A stretch of DNA of 7,318 bases, from positions 1 through 7,318 of the forward strand of contig CADBTG010000279.1 of NCBI GenBank assembly GCA_902797475.1, read 5' to 3'. Position 1 is the first letter of the stretch. Every line of letters begins with the position of its first letter. A model generated the notes under the pieces. It had not been told where the DNA came from. It searched no databases and worked only from the letters and a program-made list of their open reading frames with translations. Source of the stretch: an uncultured Lachnospiraceae bacterium (GTDB lineage Bacteria; Bacillota; Clostridia; Lachnospirales; Lachnospiraceae). Positions 1 through 6,412 of the stretch are shown here, piece by piece. The translations under genes and the position numbers were made by a program.

Positions 1-375
1 ATCATTCTGTTCACGCTTTTGGCCAATGCCCTGAAGAACATGATTCCGACGGATCCGAGCGTGGCGCTTCCGGTTGTGCTTGTTTTGATGCTTGTTCTCG
101 GCGTGATTGCATTTTTCATGATGAAAAATGTGATCGTTTCCGCCTGTGTATCACTAATCGGGATTATCACCGTTCTGGTTTTGTATTTTGCAGTGTCGAA
201 GGATCTGTTTGAAGGCCTGCTTACGAAGATTCTTGGCTGGTTCTCGCTGGTTGGGCGCTTTGAGAATTTCACATACGGCCTCTTTGATGCGGCTGCTTAT
301 GTTTATTATCTGAGTATCAGCTTCCTTTTTGTATTCCTGACGATTCAGGCAATCAAAAAGCGGAGATGGAGTTAG
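1..375 (+). CDS. ABC-2 type permease, GldF-like, C-terminal fragment (5' end outside window)
   Basis: This is the last 124 codons of an integral membrane permease of the ABC-2 type, related to GldF and other multi-helix export permeases. The frame is open from base 1 and ends with TAG at 373-375; a TTG at 19 is internal and is not taken as the start. Three hydrophobic segments are visible: the first after the PTDPSV turn (roughly codons 21-38), the second at about codons 40-60, and the third just before the basic end (about codons 96-115). Between the last two lies a GRFENFTYGLFD stretch, then a YYLSISFLFVFLT helix and the KKRRW tail. That arrangement is typical of the C-terminus of GldF-like permeases, where a short loop precedes the final helix. 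It probably pairs with an ATPase encoded upstream and works with the GldG-like protein that follows. Its stop codon overlaps the ribosome binding site of that gene. The family call is from the fragment only; the exact subfamily is uncertain. Confidence 0.82.
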   Translation: MILFTLLANALKNMIPTDPSVALPVVLVLMLVLGVIAFFMMKNVIVSACVSLIGIITVLVLYFAVSKDLFEGLLTKILGWFSLVGRFENFTYGLFDAAAYVYYLSISFLFVFLTIQAIKKRRWS

Positions 376-380
376 GAGGT
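374..380 (+). promoter_or_regulatory. Ribosome binding site that fixes the start of the GldG-like gene
   Basis: AGGAGGT lies 6 bases before the ATG at 387 and overlaps the TAG stop (373-375) of the permease gene. An in-frame ATG at 366 would put this site inside the coding sequence and has no comparable site of its own. The position therefore supports 387 as the start and suggests that translation of the two genes is coupled. Confidence 0.85.
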
Positions 381-386
381 GTCGCA

Positions 387-1778
387 ATGAGCATTTTTCA
401 GAACAGAAAATTCAGAGGCGGCGCCTATACGACCGTGCTTTCCGTGCTGGTCATCGCCCTTGTTCTTTTGGTGAATCTTGTCGTTTCGGGAACGGTTCGC
501 CCGAAGGATCTGACGGCGGAAGGAATGTATTCTCTGAATGAAGTCACGGAGAAGTATCTGAAGGACTATTCGACTCCGGTTGAACTGGTGTATTTTTGCG
601 AAAACGGCAAGGAGGAGAAGGTCATTCGCAAGACCGCAGAGAACTTTGCCGCGAAGTCGAAGAACATCACGATGACCGACCGTGATCCGAATACCCATCC
701 GACCCTGGTATTTTCCTATACGGGGTCCAATAAAATGCCGAACAACAGCATCGTGCTTGTAAACCGGAATGATGAGGATCATTTCGTCTACATTCCGTGC
801 GAGCAGATGAAGCAGTATTATGTCAACCAGAAGAACCTGAACAGCAGGGAACTGGCCGGATACTGCGCGGAAGCCGAGATTCTTAAGGGAATCGTTAAGC
901 TGAGCGGCGAAACCGACGTAAAGGTTTGCGTGGCGACCGGTCATCGCGAGCAGGTTCTGACCGATGAAGGTGTGTTGAATCAGACGCTCACCAACCTGAT
1001 GAACCTGAACGCCTACACCGTTTCATATGCGGACCTGAAGACGCAGCCGGTTCCTTCCGACTGTGAAGCGCTCCTGCTTCTCGGACCGATTGACGATTTC
1101 TCGGAGGAAGAGTCGCAGAACATCCGGAATTATATGACTGCCGGCGGGCGTGTCATGTGGTTTTTGGTTAACACCGGTTACGATAACCGGCCGAACCAGC
1201 AGAATCTGTTGAACTATTACGGCCTCAAAATGGAAGTGGGGCTTCTTTGTGAGCCCGATTCCCGTTATACGTCTGACGGCCATCCGGAGAGCATCCTTCG
1301 GAAGTTCGGAAATTCCAACTCGCTCTGGCGGATTTGCACCGGTGTTTCGGAAATCGATCAGCCGAGAAACACCTTAAAGGTAGAGCCGGTCATTTCGACC
1401 AGTGACAAGGCATATCTGTGCCAGGATGCAAAGGATTATTCTTATAAGCCCGAGTATAAATCCGGAAAATTCCATATCCTTACCAAGGTTACGGATTCCT
1501 TCCAGGGTAAGACCGGCACGATGTATGTATTTAACACCCAATACTTCCTCGGGGACATTTCCAATCCCTCTTATGCAAACGGAGAGGTTTTTGCAGAGTG
1601 TCTCGGAGAACTGTGTGAGAAGGAGAGCAGTATTTCCATTCCGATCACAGCGGCAAGAGAAGAAGGTCTCATGATGTCCTCGAAGACCATGAGAACTTTG
1701 ACCGTAATCATCGTCGGAATTGTTCCGGGGCTGATTCTTCTTGCCGGAATCGTGATGGTATTCCTGCGCAGACGCTGA
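387..1778 (+). CDS. GldG-like ABC transporter accessory protein
   Basis: This 463-residue protein matches the layout of the GldG family (ABC transporter auxiliary domain, Pfam family PF09822 from memory). It has an N-terminal membrane segment at about residues 13-34, then the family-typical stretch RPKDLTAEGMYSLNEVT and a PVELVYF strand. A large domain follows that probably lies outside the membrane, with ATGHRE, a PIDDFSEEE motif and a YMTAGGRVMWF strand near the middle. A second membrane segment lies at about residues 438-459, ending in a basic RRR tail. In gliding Bacteroidetes GldG works with GldA (ATPase) and GldF (permease). Similar proteins are widespread in bacteria that do not glide, where the substrate is unknown. 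The preceding permease fragment and the following DUF4340 gene are the usual neighbours of this family, which strengthens the call. The start at 387 is chosen by its ribosome binding site. The stop TGA shares one base with the next start (TGATG). Confidence 0.88.
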   Translation: MSIFQNRKFRGGAYTTVLSVLVIALVLLVNLVVSGTVRPKDLTAEGMYSLNEVTEKYLKDYSTPVELVYFCENGKEEKVIRKTAENFAAKSKNITMTDRDPNTHPTLVFSYTGSNKMPNNSIVLVNRNDEDHFVYIPCEQMKQYYVNQKNLNSRELAGYCAEAEILKGIVKLSGETDVKVCVATGHREQVLTDEGVLNQTLTNLMNLNAYTVSYADLKTQPVPSDCEALLLLGPIDDFSEEESQNIRNYMTAGGRVMWFLVNTGYDNRPNQQNLLNYYGLKMEVGLLCEPDSRYTSDGHPESILRKFGNSNSLWRICTGVSEIDQPRNTLKVEPVISTSDKAYLCQDAKDYSYKPEYKSGKFHILTKVTDSFQGKTGTMYVFNTQYFLGDISNPSYANGEVFAECLGELCEKESSISIPITAAREEGLMMSSKTMRTLTVIIVGIVPGLILLAGIVMVFLRRR

Positions 1779-3175
1779 TGAAGAAAAATGTTGTTTTGAT
1801 AACCGCCCTTGCGGTGTTCGCCGTAGCCCTCACGGTCGTATATTTCTTAGTCCTTAATAAAGGGGATAAAGAGCCCGAAGAGGAAAAGCCGGGTTACTAT
1901 ACGATTCGGACCATCGAGGCGGAGAGCATCGACCGCATCACGCTTAAGACAGAGGGCTTTGACGGAGGCTTTCTTTTGCGGGACGGCACCTGGGTCAACC
2001 GGGAGGATGCGTCCGTTCCGGTAAAGCAGGAAACCCTTAACCTGATGGTTTCGATTGTGCTTGCCCATCTGAACGCCTTTGAAAAAGTGGAGAATCCGCC
2101 CGCATCGGAGGACTTCGGTTTTCAGAATCCGGCTGCGGTTCTGACCGCTTATGCCGGAGACAATTCCCTCGTGACGCTCAGGGTCGGGAAGAGCACTCCG
2201 ACCAGGGACCGCTACTATGCGATGGTGGACGGAGACGATTCGATTTACATCGTTTCGGACAACTATTACAAGTATATCGTGAAGAACCGTGCGGACTTTT
2301 TCGAAGACATTAAGCTGCCCGAGATTGCGGACCGCGATCTGCTCCGTGAGATTTCCGTATCCGGTGAGGGCATCAAGCCGTTCCACGTGGTATACAATGC
2401 GGATAACCCGTTCGACTATTCCGAAACCGGAATGTACGGCTGGTATTTTGAGGCACCGTTCACATCCTGCGTCAACGCCAACATCTATGATGACGCGTGG
2501 TTTGAGAAATTGGAGCTTTTCACATTTGTCAGCTACGATAAGCTGGTTGCGTACCGGCCCGGTAACTACGGCAAATACGGGCTCGACAATCCCGTGGCAA
2601 CCATCTACGTGCGCTATGCCGACAAATACGGACGCGAGGATTATTCCTATAAGCTGTTTCTCGGAAACAGAACGGAAGACGGTTCCTACTATGCACGTTT
2701 GGAGAGCCTTGAGTGGGTGTTCCTGATCGGGGCCGACAAGGTGGCATCCAGGACGGAAACCGACGCATTTGCCCTGTGCTACAAGACCGTGTTCTTCCCG
2801 AAGGACAGTGCTCTTGACGGCATTAAGATCACGGCCGGAGGCAAGACCTGGGATTTCGTGAACACGCATGCAGACGGTGATATTTCGAAATATACCCTGA
2901 ACGGCAGAGCGCTTTCCGACGATGAGCTCAGCAAGCTCGGAAATGAGATCCTTACGCTGAAGTACAGCGGCATGGCACCCGAGGAGGCGACAGGCGATGC
3001 TGTCATGACGATTAACACCTCGGTTGCAGACAAGGAGAAACGGAAGGACCTCGAAATCGTGTTCTACCGCTACACGGACTCCGTGCATCTTGTTTCGGTG
3101 AACGGCATTACGGAGTTCACGATGGATGTCAGACTGGTTGATGCCTTTTTGGCATATCTGGAGACAATGAAGTAG
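1778..3175 (+). CDS. Membrane-anchored DUF4340 domain protein
   Basis: This 465-residue protein has an uncleaved-looking N-terminal anchor (residues 4-26, followed by an acidic-basic stretch KGDKEPEEEK), so most of it probably faces the outside. No lipobox cysteine is present, so it is not a lipoprotein. The rest fits DUF4340, a family of unknown function found beside GldG-like genes. Two clear repeat units are visible. Residues 52-165 contain EDFGFQNPAAVLTAY and a VGKSTPTRDRYYAMV hairpin; residues 220-322 contain KYGLDNPVATIYVRY and LGNRTEDGSYYARL. A weaker third unit seems to span about 347-462. The start codon overlaps the upstream stop as TGATG, and no Shine-Dalgarno sequence is visible in the preceding bases, so translation probably depends on coupling to the GldG-like gene. 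It probably acts as an extracytoplasmic part of the same ABC complex; this is inferred from position only. Confidence 0.86.
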   Translation: MKKNVVLITALAVFAVALTVVYFLVLNKGDKEPEEEKPGYYTIRTIEAESIDRITLKTEGFDGGFLLRDGTWVNREDASVPVKQETLNLMVSIVLAHLNAFEKVENPPASEDFGFQNPAAVLTAYAGDNSLVTLRVGKSTPTRDRYYAMVDGDDSIYIVSDNYYKYIVKNRADFFEDIKLPEIADRDLLREISVSGEGIKPFHVVYNADNPFDYSETGMYGWYFEAPFTSCVNANIYDDAWFEKLELFTFVSYDKLVAYRPGNYGKYGLDNPVATIYVRYADKYGREDYSYKLFLGNRTEDGSYYARLESLEWVFLIGADKVASRTETDAFALCYKTVFFPKDSALDGIKITAGGKTWDFVNTHADGDISKYTLNGRALSDDELSKLGNEILTLKYSGMAPEEATGDAVMTINTSVADKEKRKDLEIVFYRYTDSVHLVSVNGITEFTMDVRLVDAFLAYLETMK

Positions 3176-3191
3176 TTTACGGAGAATCAAT

Positions 3192-3533
3192 ATGGATCCT
3201 GTTTTTGATAAACCGTTAAAAGAAGACAACACCATCCGGTATCGCGGACGAACGCATTCCTCGACGGGAAGACTTTCCCTCGGAATCGGGATTTCGGGCT
3301 GGGTGGTATTTGCCGTTTTGATTCTGGAATCGATCAATCCGCCTGCCGGTTCCGACCGGATCGGAATCATCGGGTGCTTAGACCTGATTCTCGGAATCCT
3401 CGGCATGCTGTTCGGCGGACGCGGACTTCGCGAGAGCAACGTATATTACCGCTCGGCTCTTGCCGGGGTTGTTCTGTGCGCCACGCTGACCGCATCACTG
3501 TTCGGCCTGTTTTTAAGCGGCCTGGTGCTTTAA
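3192..3533 (+). CDS. Small three-helix membrane protein of unknown function
   Basis: This 113-residue protein has a polar N-terminus (about 27 residues, including RYRGRTHSSTGRLS) and three hydrophobic segments at about residues 29-48, 57-76 and 88-112. Glycine-rich turns lie between the helices (GGRGLRES after the second). It resembles small Clostridia membrane proteins annotated as DUF6142, but that assignment is from memory and tentative. A ribosome binding site, GGAGA at 3181-3185, sits about 7 bases before the ATG. The gene starts 17 bases after the DUF4340 stop and ends 22 bases before the aminopeptidase start, so it is probably in the same transcript. A role as a small subunit or regulator of the Gld-like transporter is possible, but nothing in the sequence shows it. 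The reading frame, site and packing make it a convincing gene. Confidence 0.78.
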   Translation: MDPVFDKPLKEDNTIRYRGRTHSSTGRLSLGIGISGWVVFAVLILESINPPAGSDRIGIIGCLDLILGILGMLFGGRGLRESNVYYRSALAGVVLCATLTASLFGLFLSGLVL

Positions 3534-3555
3534 GATTTTTTCGGAGGAAAATGAT

Positions 3556-5622
3556 ATGAAAACACCCGAATTGTACGAGTGGGGAGAGTTTGAAGCCGAG
3601 AGAACGGAACTTGCGCTCGGCAGACTGACGGAGATTCTGGCGCTTCCGTCCGACGAGACTGAGGTCACCTGTATTGACTTCGGAAAGGAAGCTGCGGCGC
3701 AGGCTCTGTGCATGGCCAAATTTGCCGCGGAAATCGCCAAGAAGGGCATGAACGGCCTTACGGAGGAGGAACTCCGGACCTATAACAAAAAGCTTTATCT
3801 GTGCGCTGATTTGGACGTTTACGAGACTTCGTTTCTGAATCCGGCTTATGCCGTTTCGGTATTCGGAAAAGCAAAGGGCCGCATCGTCTCGGCTGTCTTT
3901 GCCGGTCTGGTTGCCAGAGTGCCGGATGTATACCACGGGGTTCTGCGCCCGTTCCTTTACAGCATGGAACTGGTACTCGAGGTTTATTCCCTTTTGGAGG
4001 GCGGCGCCGATGCCAATGCGTTAAAGCGCGCGTTGTTCTATCACCGCCACGATTACTGCGAAGAGCGGACCATCGCAGGAGCTTACAAGATGTACACCCC
4101 GGGATTCCGCTATTTCTATGACATCGCGATGAACGAGGATCTTTCGAATCCCGCTTATCTTTACAAGATCGGCTGCCCCGTAACCGAAAACATGATTCAG
4201 GTTTCGTCATTTCTCGCGACGCTTCCCGAGAAGGACATCGAGTCCATGGCAGAAACGTATGTAAACGGTTATGTGGAAGGCTTTGCGGTCACCGGAACGG
4301 ACTTCAGCAAGAAAAAGTACGTTCAGGTTGCGACCGGATACGGCTTTGAGCGTATCACAAGAGCGGCAATCCGCAAGTTTGAGGCAATCGGCAAGGAAGC
4401 CATCGTTATGTACTTCGACGAAGTATACAGCGACCGCTGGCTCGGTGACAACCGCCAGGCGGAATACGATCACCGGAATGACACGCTGCTTACGCTTAAC
4501 AAACGGATGGTTGAAACCATTGTCCGCGCCACGAAGAAAGCCTTCGACAATGTGGACGAGTGCATGCGGGTGGTCGGCGGTCCCGCCGTTCAGGAAAGCT
4601 TCGGTGAACCTGACTTCGATCCCGTAAATAAGCCCGAAGTGCTGTCTTCGGACGCAAAGATGAGCAAACTCCAGGTAGAGATGCAGAGCCGCCTCTTCAT
4701 GCTTCGTGAACAGCATATGCCCAGCGAGGAGCGCAGCTTTACGATCATCAGCTATCCGGTTCCGGCCATCGGACCGAAGTTCAAGGATATCTTCAAGGCC
4801 ACAATCCGCGTAAACACGTTAAGCAGCGCCCGTTACAGGAAGATTCAGCAGTGCATCATCGACGTGCTCGATCAGGCTTCGTACGTTACCGTAAAGGGAA
4901 GCGGAGAGAACAAGACGGATATCCGCGTGATGCTTCATACGCTTACGGATCCCGCCAAGCAGACCAACTTCGAGAACTGCGCGGCCGACGTCAACATCCC
5001 GGTGGGCGAAGTGTTCACATCGCCGGTTCTTACGGGAACGGACGGCGTCCTTCATGTCAGCAAGGTATATCTCGAGGGCAGGCTTTTCAAGGATCTCTGC
5101 ATCACCTTTAAGGACGGAAAGATTGCCAAAGCAAGCTGCGCGAATTTCCCCACCGAAAAGGAGAATGCGGACTACATTAACGAGAACATTCTGTTCTTCC
5201 ATGAGACGCTGCCGATCGGCGAATTTGCCATCGGAACCAACACGACGGCGTACGAGATGGGCATCAAATACGACATTCAGAGTAAGCTTCAGATTCTGAT
5301 CGCCGAGAAGACCGGTCCTCATTTTGCAGTGGGTGACACCTGCTACAGCCATTCCGAGGACAAGGCCGTATATAACCCGGACGGCAAGGAGATCATCGCC
5401 CGTGAGAACGAGGTCAGCGCGCTTCGAAAGACCGACCCGGAGAACGCTTACATGAACTGTCATACGGACATTACAATTCCGTATGATGAGCTCGAATCCA
5501 TCACGGCGCATACGGCCGACGGCAAATGCTACGACATCATTCGGGACGGCCGGTTCGTCGTTCCGGGAACCGAAGAATTGAACGCGCCTCTTGACAGGCT
5601 TGCAAAGGCCAAAAAGAAATAG
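3556..5622 (+). CDS. M29 family metallo-aminopeptidase with N-terminal extension
   Basis: This 688-residue protein is an aminopeptidase of the M29 family (thermophilic aminopeptidase T, AmpS and PepS type), which removes N-terminal residues from peptides using a two-metal site. No signal peptide or membrane segment is seen, so it is probably cytoplasmic. The M29 part appears to run from about residue 250 to the end. The five expected metal ligands can be placed: Glu485 in IPVGEVFTSP, Glu556 in IGEFAIGTN, His589 in GPHFAVGD, and His636 and Asp638 in NCHTDIT. A tyrosine (Tyr597) follows His589 and may match the catalytic tyrosine of the family. Classical members have about 400-420 residues, so the first 245 or so are extra; this part contains YETSFLNPAYAVSVFG and no domain I can name. 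The start has GGAGG at 3543-3547, 8 bases upstream. An ATG at 3551 reads only ATG-ATA-TGA and is a decoy. The downstream gap of 76 bases to purE holds a hairpin. Confidence 0.88.
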   Translation: MKTPELYEWGEFEAERTELALGRLTEILALPSDETEVTCIDFGKEAAAQALCMAKFAAEIAKKGMNGLTEEELRTYNKKLYLCADLDVYETSFLNPAYAVSVFGKAKGRIVSAVFAGLVARVPDVYHGVLRPFLYSMELVLEVYSLLEGGADANALKRALFYHRHDYCEERTIAGAYKMYTPGFRYFYDIAMNEDLSNPAYLYKIGCPVTENMIQVSSFLATLPEKDIESMAETYVNGYVEGFAVTGTDFSKKKYVQVATGYGFERITRAAIRKFEAIGKEAIVMYFDEVYSDRWLGDNRQAEYDHRNDTLLTLNKRMVETIVRATKKAFDNVDECMRVVGGPAVQESFGEPDFDPVNKPEVLSSDAKMSKLQVEMQSRLFMLREQHMPSEERSFTIISYPVPAIGPKFKDIFKATIRVNTLSSARYRKIQQCIIDVLDQASYVTVKGSGENKTDIRVMLHTLTDPAKQTNFENCAADVNIPVGEVFTSPVLTGTDGVLHVSKVYLEGRLFKDLCITFKDGKIAKASCANFPTEKENADYINENILFFHETLPIGEFAIGTNTTAYEMGIKYDIQSKLQILIAEKTGPHFAVGDTCYSHSEDKAVYNPDGKEIIARENEVSALRKTDPENAYMNCHTDITIPYDELESITAHTADGKCYDIIRDGRFVVPGTEELNAPLDRLAKAKKK

Positions 5623-5629
5623 AGACGGG

Positions 5630-5660
5630 TTGTTCTGAAAAAGTGTTTCAGAGAGAACAA
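5630..5660 (+). other. Hairpin between aminopeptidase gene and purE
   Basis: Bases 5630-5640 (TTGTTCTGAAA) can pair with 5646-5651 and 5656-5660 to give an 11-pair stem, with a 5-base loop (AAGTG) and a 4-base bulge (AGAG, 5652-5655). The sequence after the stem is A-rich rather than T-rich, so it does not look like an intrinsic terminator on this strand. On the other strand there is no T-run after it either. It could be an mRNA processing or stability element, or a partial barrier between the two genes. Pairing is read directly from the sequence; function is unknown. Confidence 0.5.
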
Positions 5661-5698
5661 AACAGATAAAACGCATCAACGGAAAGGAATATTGCATT

Positions 5699-6208
5699 AT
5701 GGCTAAAGTTGGAATTGTTATGGGCAGTGATTCGGATCTGCCGGTCATGAGCAAAGCTGCGGCAATGCTTGAAAAATTCGGAATCGATTATGAGATGACT
5801 GTCATTTCGGCGCATCGCATGCCCGATGTCTTCTTTGATTATGCCAATACCGCCAAGGAGAAGGGATTCTCCGTAATCATCGCGGGAGCAGGCGGCGCTG
5901 CCCATCTGCCCGGCATGTGTGCGGCAATCTTCCCGCTCCCGGTCATCGGCGTTCCGATTCATACGAAGACCTTAAGCGGCGTGGATTCGCTCTATTCCAT
6001 CGTGCAGATGCCTTCGGGCATTCCCGTTGCCACCGTCGCAATTGACGGTGCCGCTAACGCCGGCATTCTGGCAGCCAAGATGCTTGCCATCGGCAATCCC
6101 GAGCTTCTTAAAAAGATTGAGGCTTACAAGGACGAGCTGAAGGACGGCGTCATGAAGAAGAAAGAAAAGCTCGAAAAGGTCGGCTATAAGGAGTACATGG
6201 GACAGTAA
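5699..6208 (+). CDS. purE: PurE, N5-carboxyaminoimidazole ribonucleotide mutase
   Basis: This 169-residue cytoplasmic enzyme of de novo purine synthesis moves the carboxyl group of N5-CAIR to give CAIR. The family signatures are all present: GSDSDLPVM (residues 9-17; Ser10 and Asp13 bind substrate), SAHRMPD (37-43, with the catalytic-loop His39 and Arg40), and AGAGGAAHLPG (62-72, with the conserved His69). The long motif TLSGVDSLYSIVQMP follows. Arginine after the SAH histidine fits the bacterial class I (mutase) type rather than the class II (AIR carboxylase) type, which has lysine there. Class I enzymes normally need PurK to make N5-CAIR, and no purK is in the window. The length is normal for the family, and the C-terminus is lysine-rich. 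A site AAGGA (5684-5688) lies about 10 bases before the ATG. The 76-base upstream gap shows no convincing promoter, so purE may be read from upstream. Confidence 0.96.
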   Translation: MAKVGIVMGSDSDLPVMSKAAAMLEKFGIDYEMTVISAHRMPDVFFDYANTAKEKGFSVIIAGAGGAAHLPGMCAAIFPLPVIGVPIHTKTLSGVDSLYSIVQMPSGIPVATVAIDGAANAGILAAKMLAIGNPELLKKIEAYKDELKDGVMKKKEKLEKVGYKEYMGQ

Positions 6209-6212
6209 GCGT

Positions 6213-6222
6213 CACATTTTCC
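6213..6222 (+). repeat. Direct repeat copy 1 (CACATTTTCC)
   Basis: The ten bases CACATTTTCC occur here, 5 bases after the purE stop, and again at 6325-6334, where they form the left arm of a palindrome. This copy has no matching right arm. It may be a second, half-site contact for the same regulator or a chance match. Confidence 0.35.
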
Positions 6223-6265
6223 GGGGTGTTTCGCGAGCTTTCCGGTATGCGGAATGAACTTCGTT

Positions 6266-6294
6266 CTTATAACTCTATTAGCTATGCTTATAAG
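6266..6294 (+). repeat. AT-rich inverted repeat in purE-purM gap
   Basis: CTTATAA at 6266-6272 and TTATAAG at 6288-6294 are perfect inverted copies separated by 15 bases. As RNA the stem would be weak and it has no T-run, so termination is unlikely. A protein-binding site is possible. A smaller stem (GAAC-TTC-GTTC, 6256-6266) overlaps its left edge. Confidence 0.35.
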
Positions 6295-6324
6295 AGGCAT
6301 TAAGGATTAATGTAATTGAACGTG

Positions 6325-6346
6325 CACATTTTCCATGGGAAATGTG
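6325..6346 (+). promoter_or_regulatory. Near-perfect 22-base palindrome, candidate operator for purM
   Basis: The two halves, CACATTTTCCA and TGGGAAATGTG, are inverted copies with a single mismatched pair (T6332 against G6339). The right end (T6345, G6346) forms the TG of an extended -10 element, so a dimeric regulator bound here would block RNA polymerase. It does not resemble the Bacillus PurR box as I know it (CGAAC half-sites). As RNA it would form a 9-pair stem with a CATG loop, but no T-run follows, so an operator is more likely than a terminator. The regulator is unknown. Confidence 0.55.
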
Positions 6347-6353
6347 ATATACT
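6345..6353 (+). promoter_or_regulatory. Extended -10 promoter element for purM
   Basis: TGATATACT fits the extended -10 pattern TGnTATAAT with one mismatch in the hexamer (TATACT, 6348-6353). No good -35 box is found at the usual distance (6325-6330 reads CACATT), which extended -10 promoters tolerate. Transcription would start near 6360 and give a leader of about 80 bases before purM. Confidence 0.55.
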
Positions 6354-6388
6354 GAATTCGCGCCGGACGAAACGGACGGTGCGGCTAA

Positions 6389-6412
6389 CGGATCCGGTGC
6401 AGGACCGGTCCG
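6389..6412 (+). other. GC-rich leader hairpin upstream of purM
   Basis: CGGATCCGGT (6389-6398) pairs with ACCGGTCCG (6404-6412), giving nine pairs with T6393 bulged and a GCAGG loop. It ends 13 bases before the purM ribosome binding site (GAGGAG, 6426-6431). No T-run follows, so it is not a terminator. It could stabilise the leader or affect ribosome access. Confidence 0.5.

Noticed and set aside
366..386. Earlier in-frame ATG for the GldG-like gene at 366
   Set aside because: Using it would place the AGGAGGT site inside the gene and add seven residues with no ribosome binding site of their own.
372..944. 190-codon minus-strand open frame
   Set aside because: It is antisense to the GldG-like gene and its translation is low-complexity and basic with no domain.
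1778..1870. Lipoprotein signal on the DUF4340 protein
   Set aside because: There is no cysteine after the hydrophobic segment, so no lipobox exists; it is a plain membrane anchor.
1847..3439. Long open frame of 530 codons on the minus strand
   Set aside because: It lies antisense over the DUF4340 gene and the small membrane gene, has an arginine-, valine- and isoleucine-rich composition with no recognisable motif, and is explained by codon bias of the + strand genes.
3551..3559. ATG at 3551 as start of the aminopeptidase
   Set aside because: It is in another frame and reaches a stop after two codons; it is also only 3 bases from the GGAGG site.
5623..5698. Promoter for purE (GATAAA at 5665-5670 as a -10 box)
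   Set aside because: The hexamer is a poor match and the position 17 bases upstream (AGTGTT) does not resemble a -35 box.
4819..5754. 311-codon open frame on the minus strand
   Set aside because: It is antisense to the M29 metal-binding half and to the start of purE, both of which have conserved motifs on the + strand; it has no family features.
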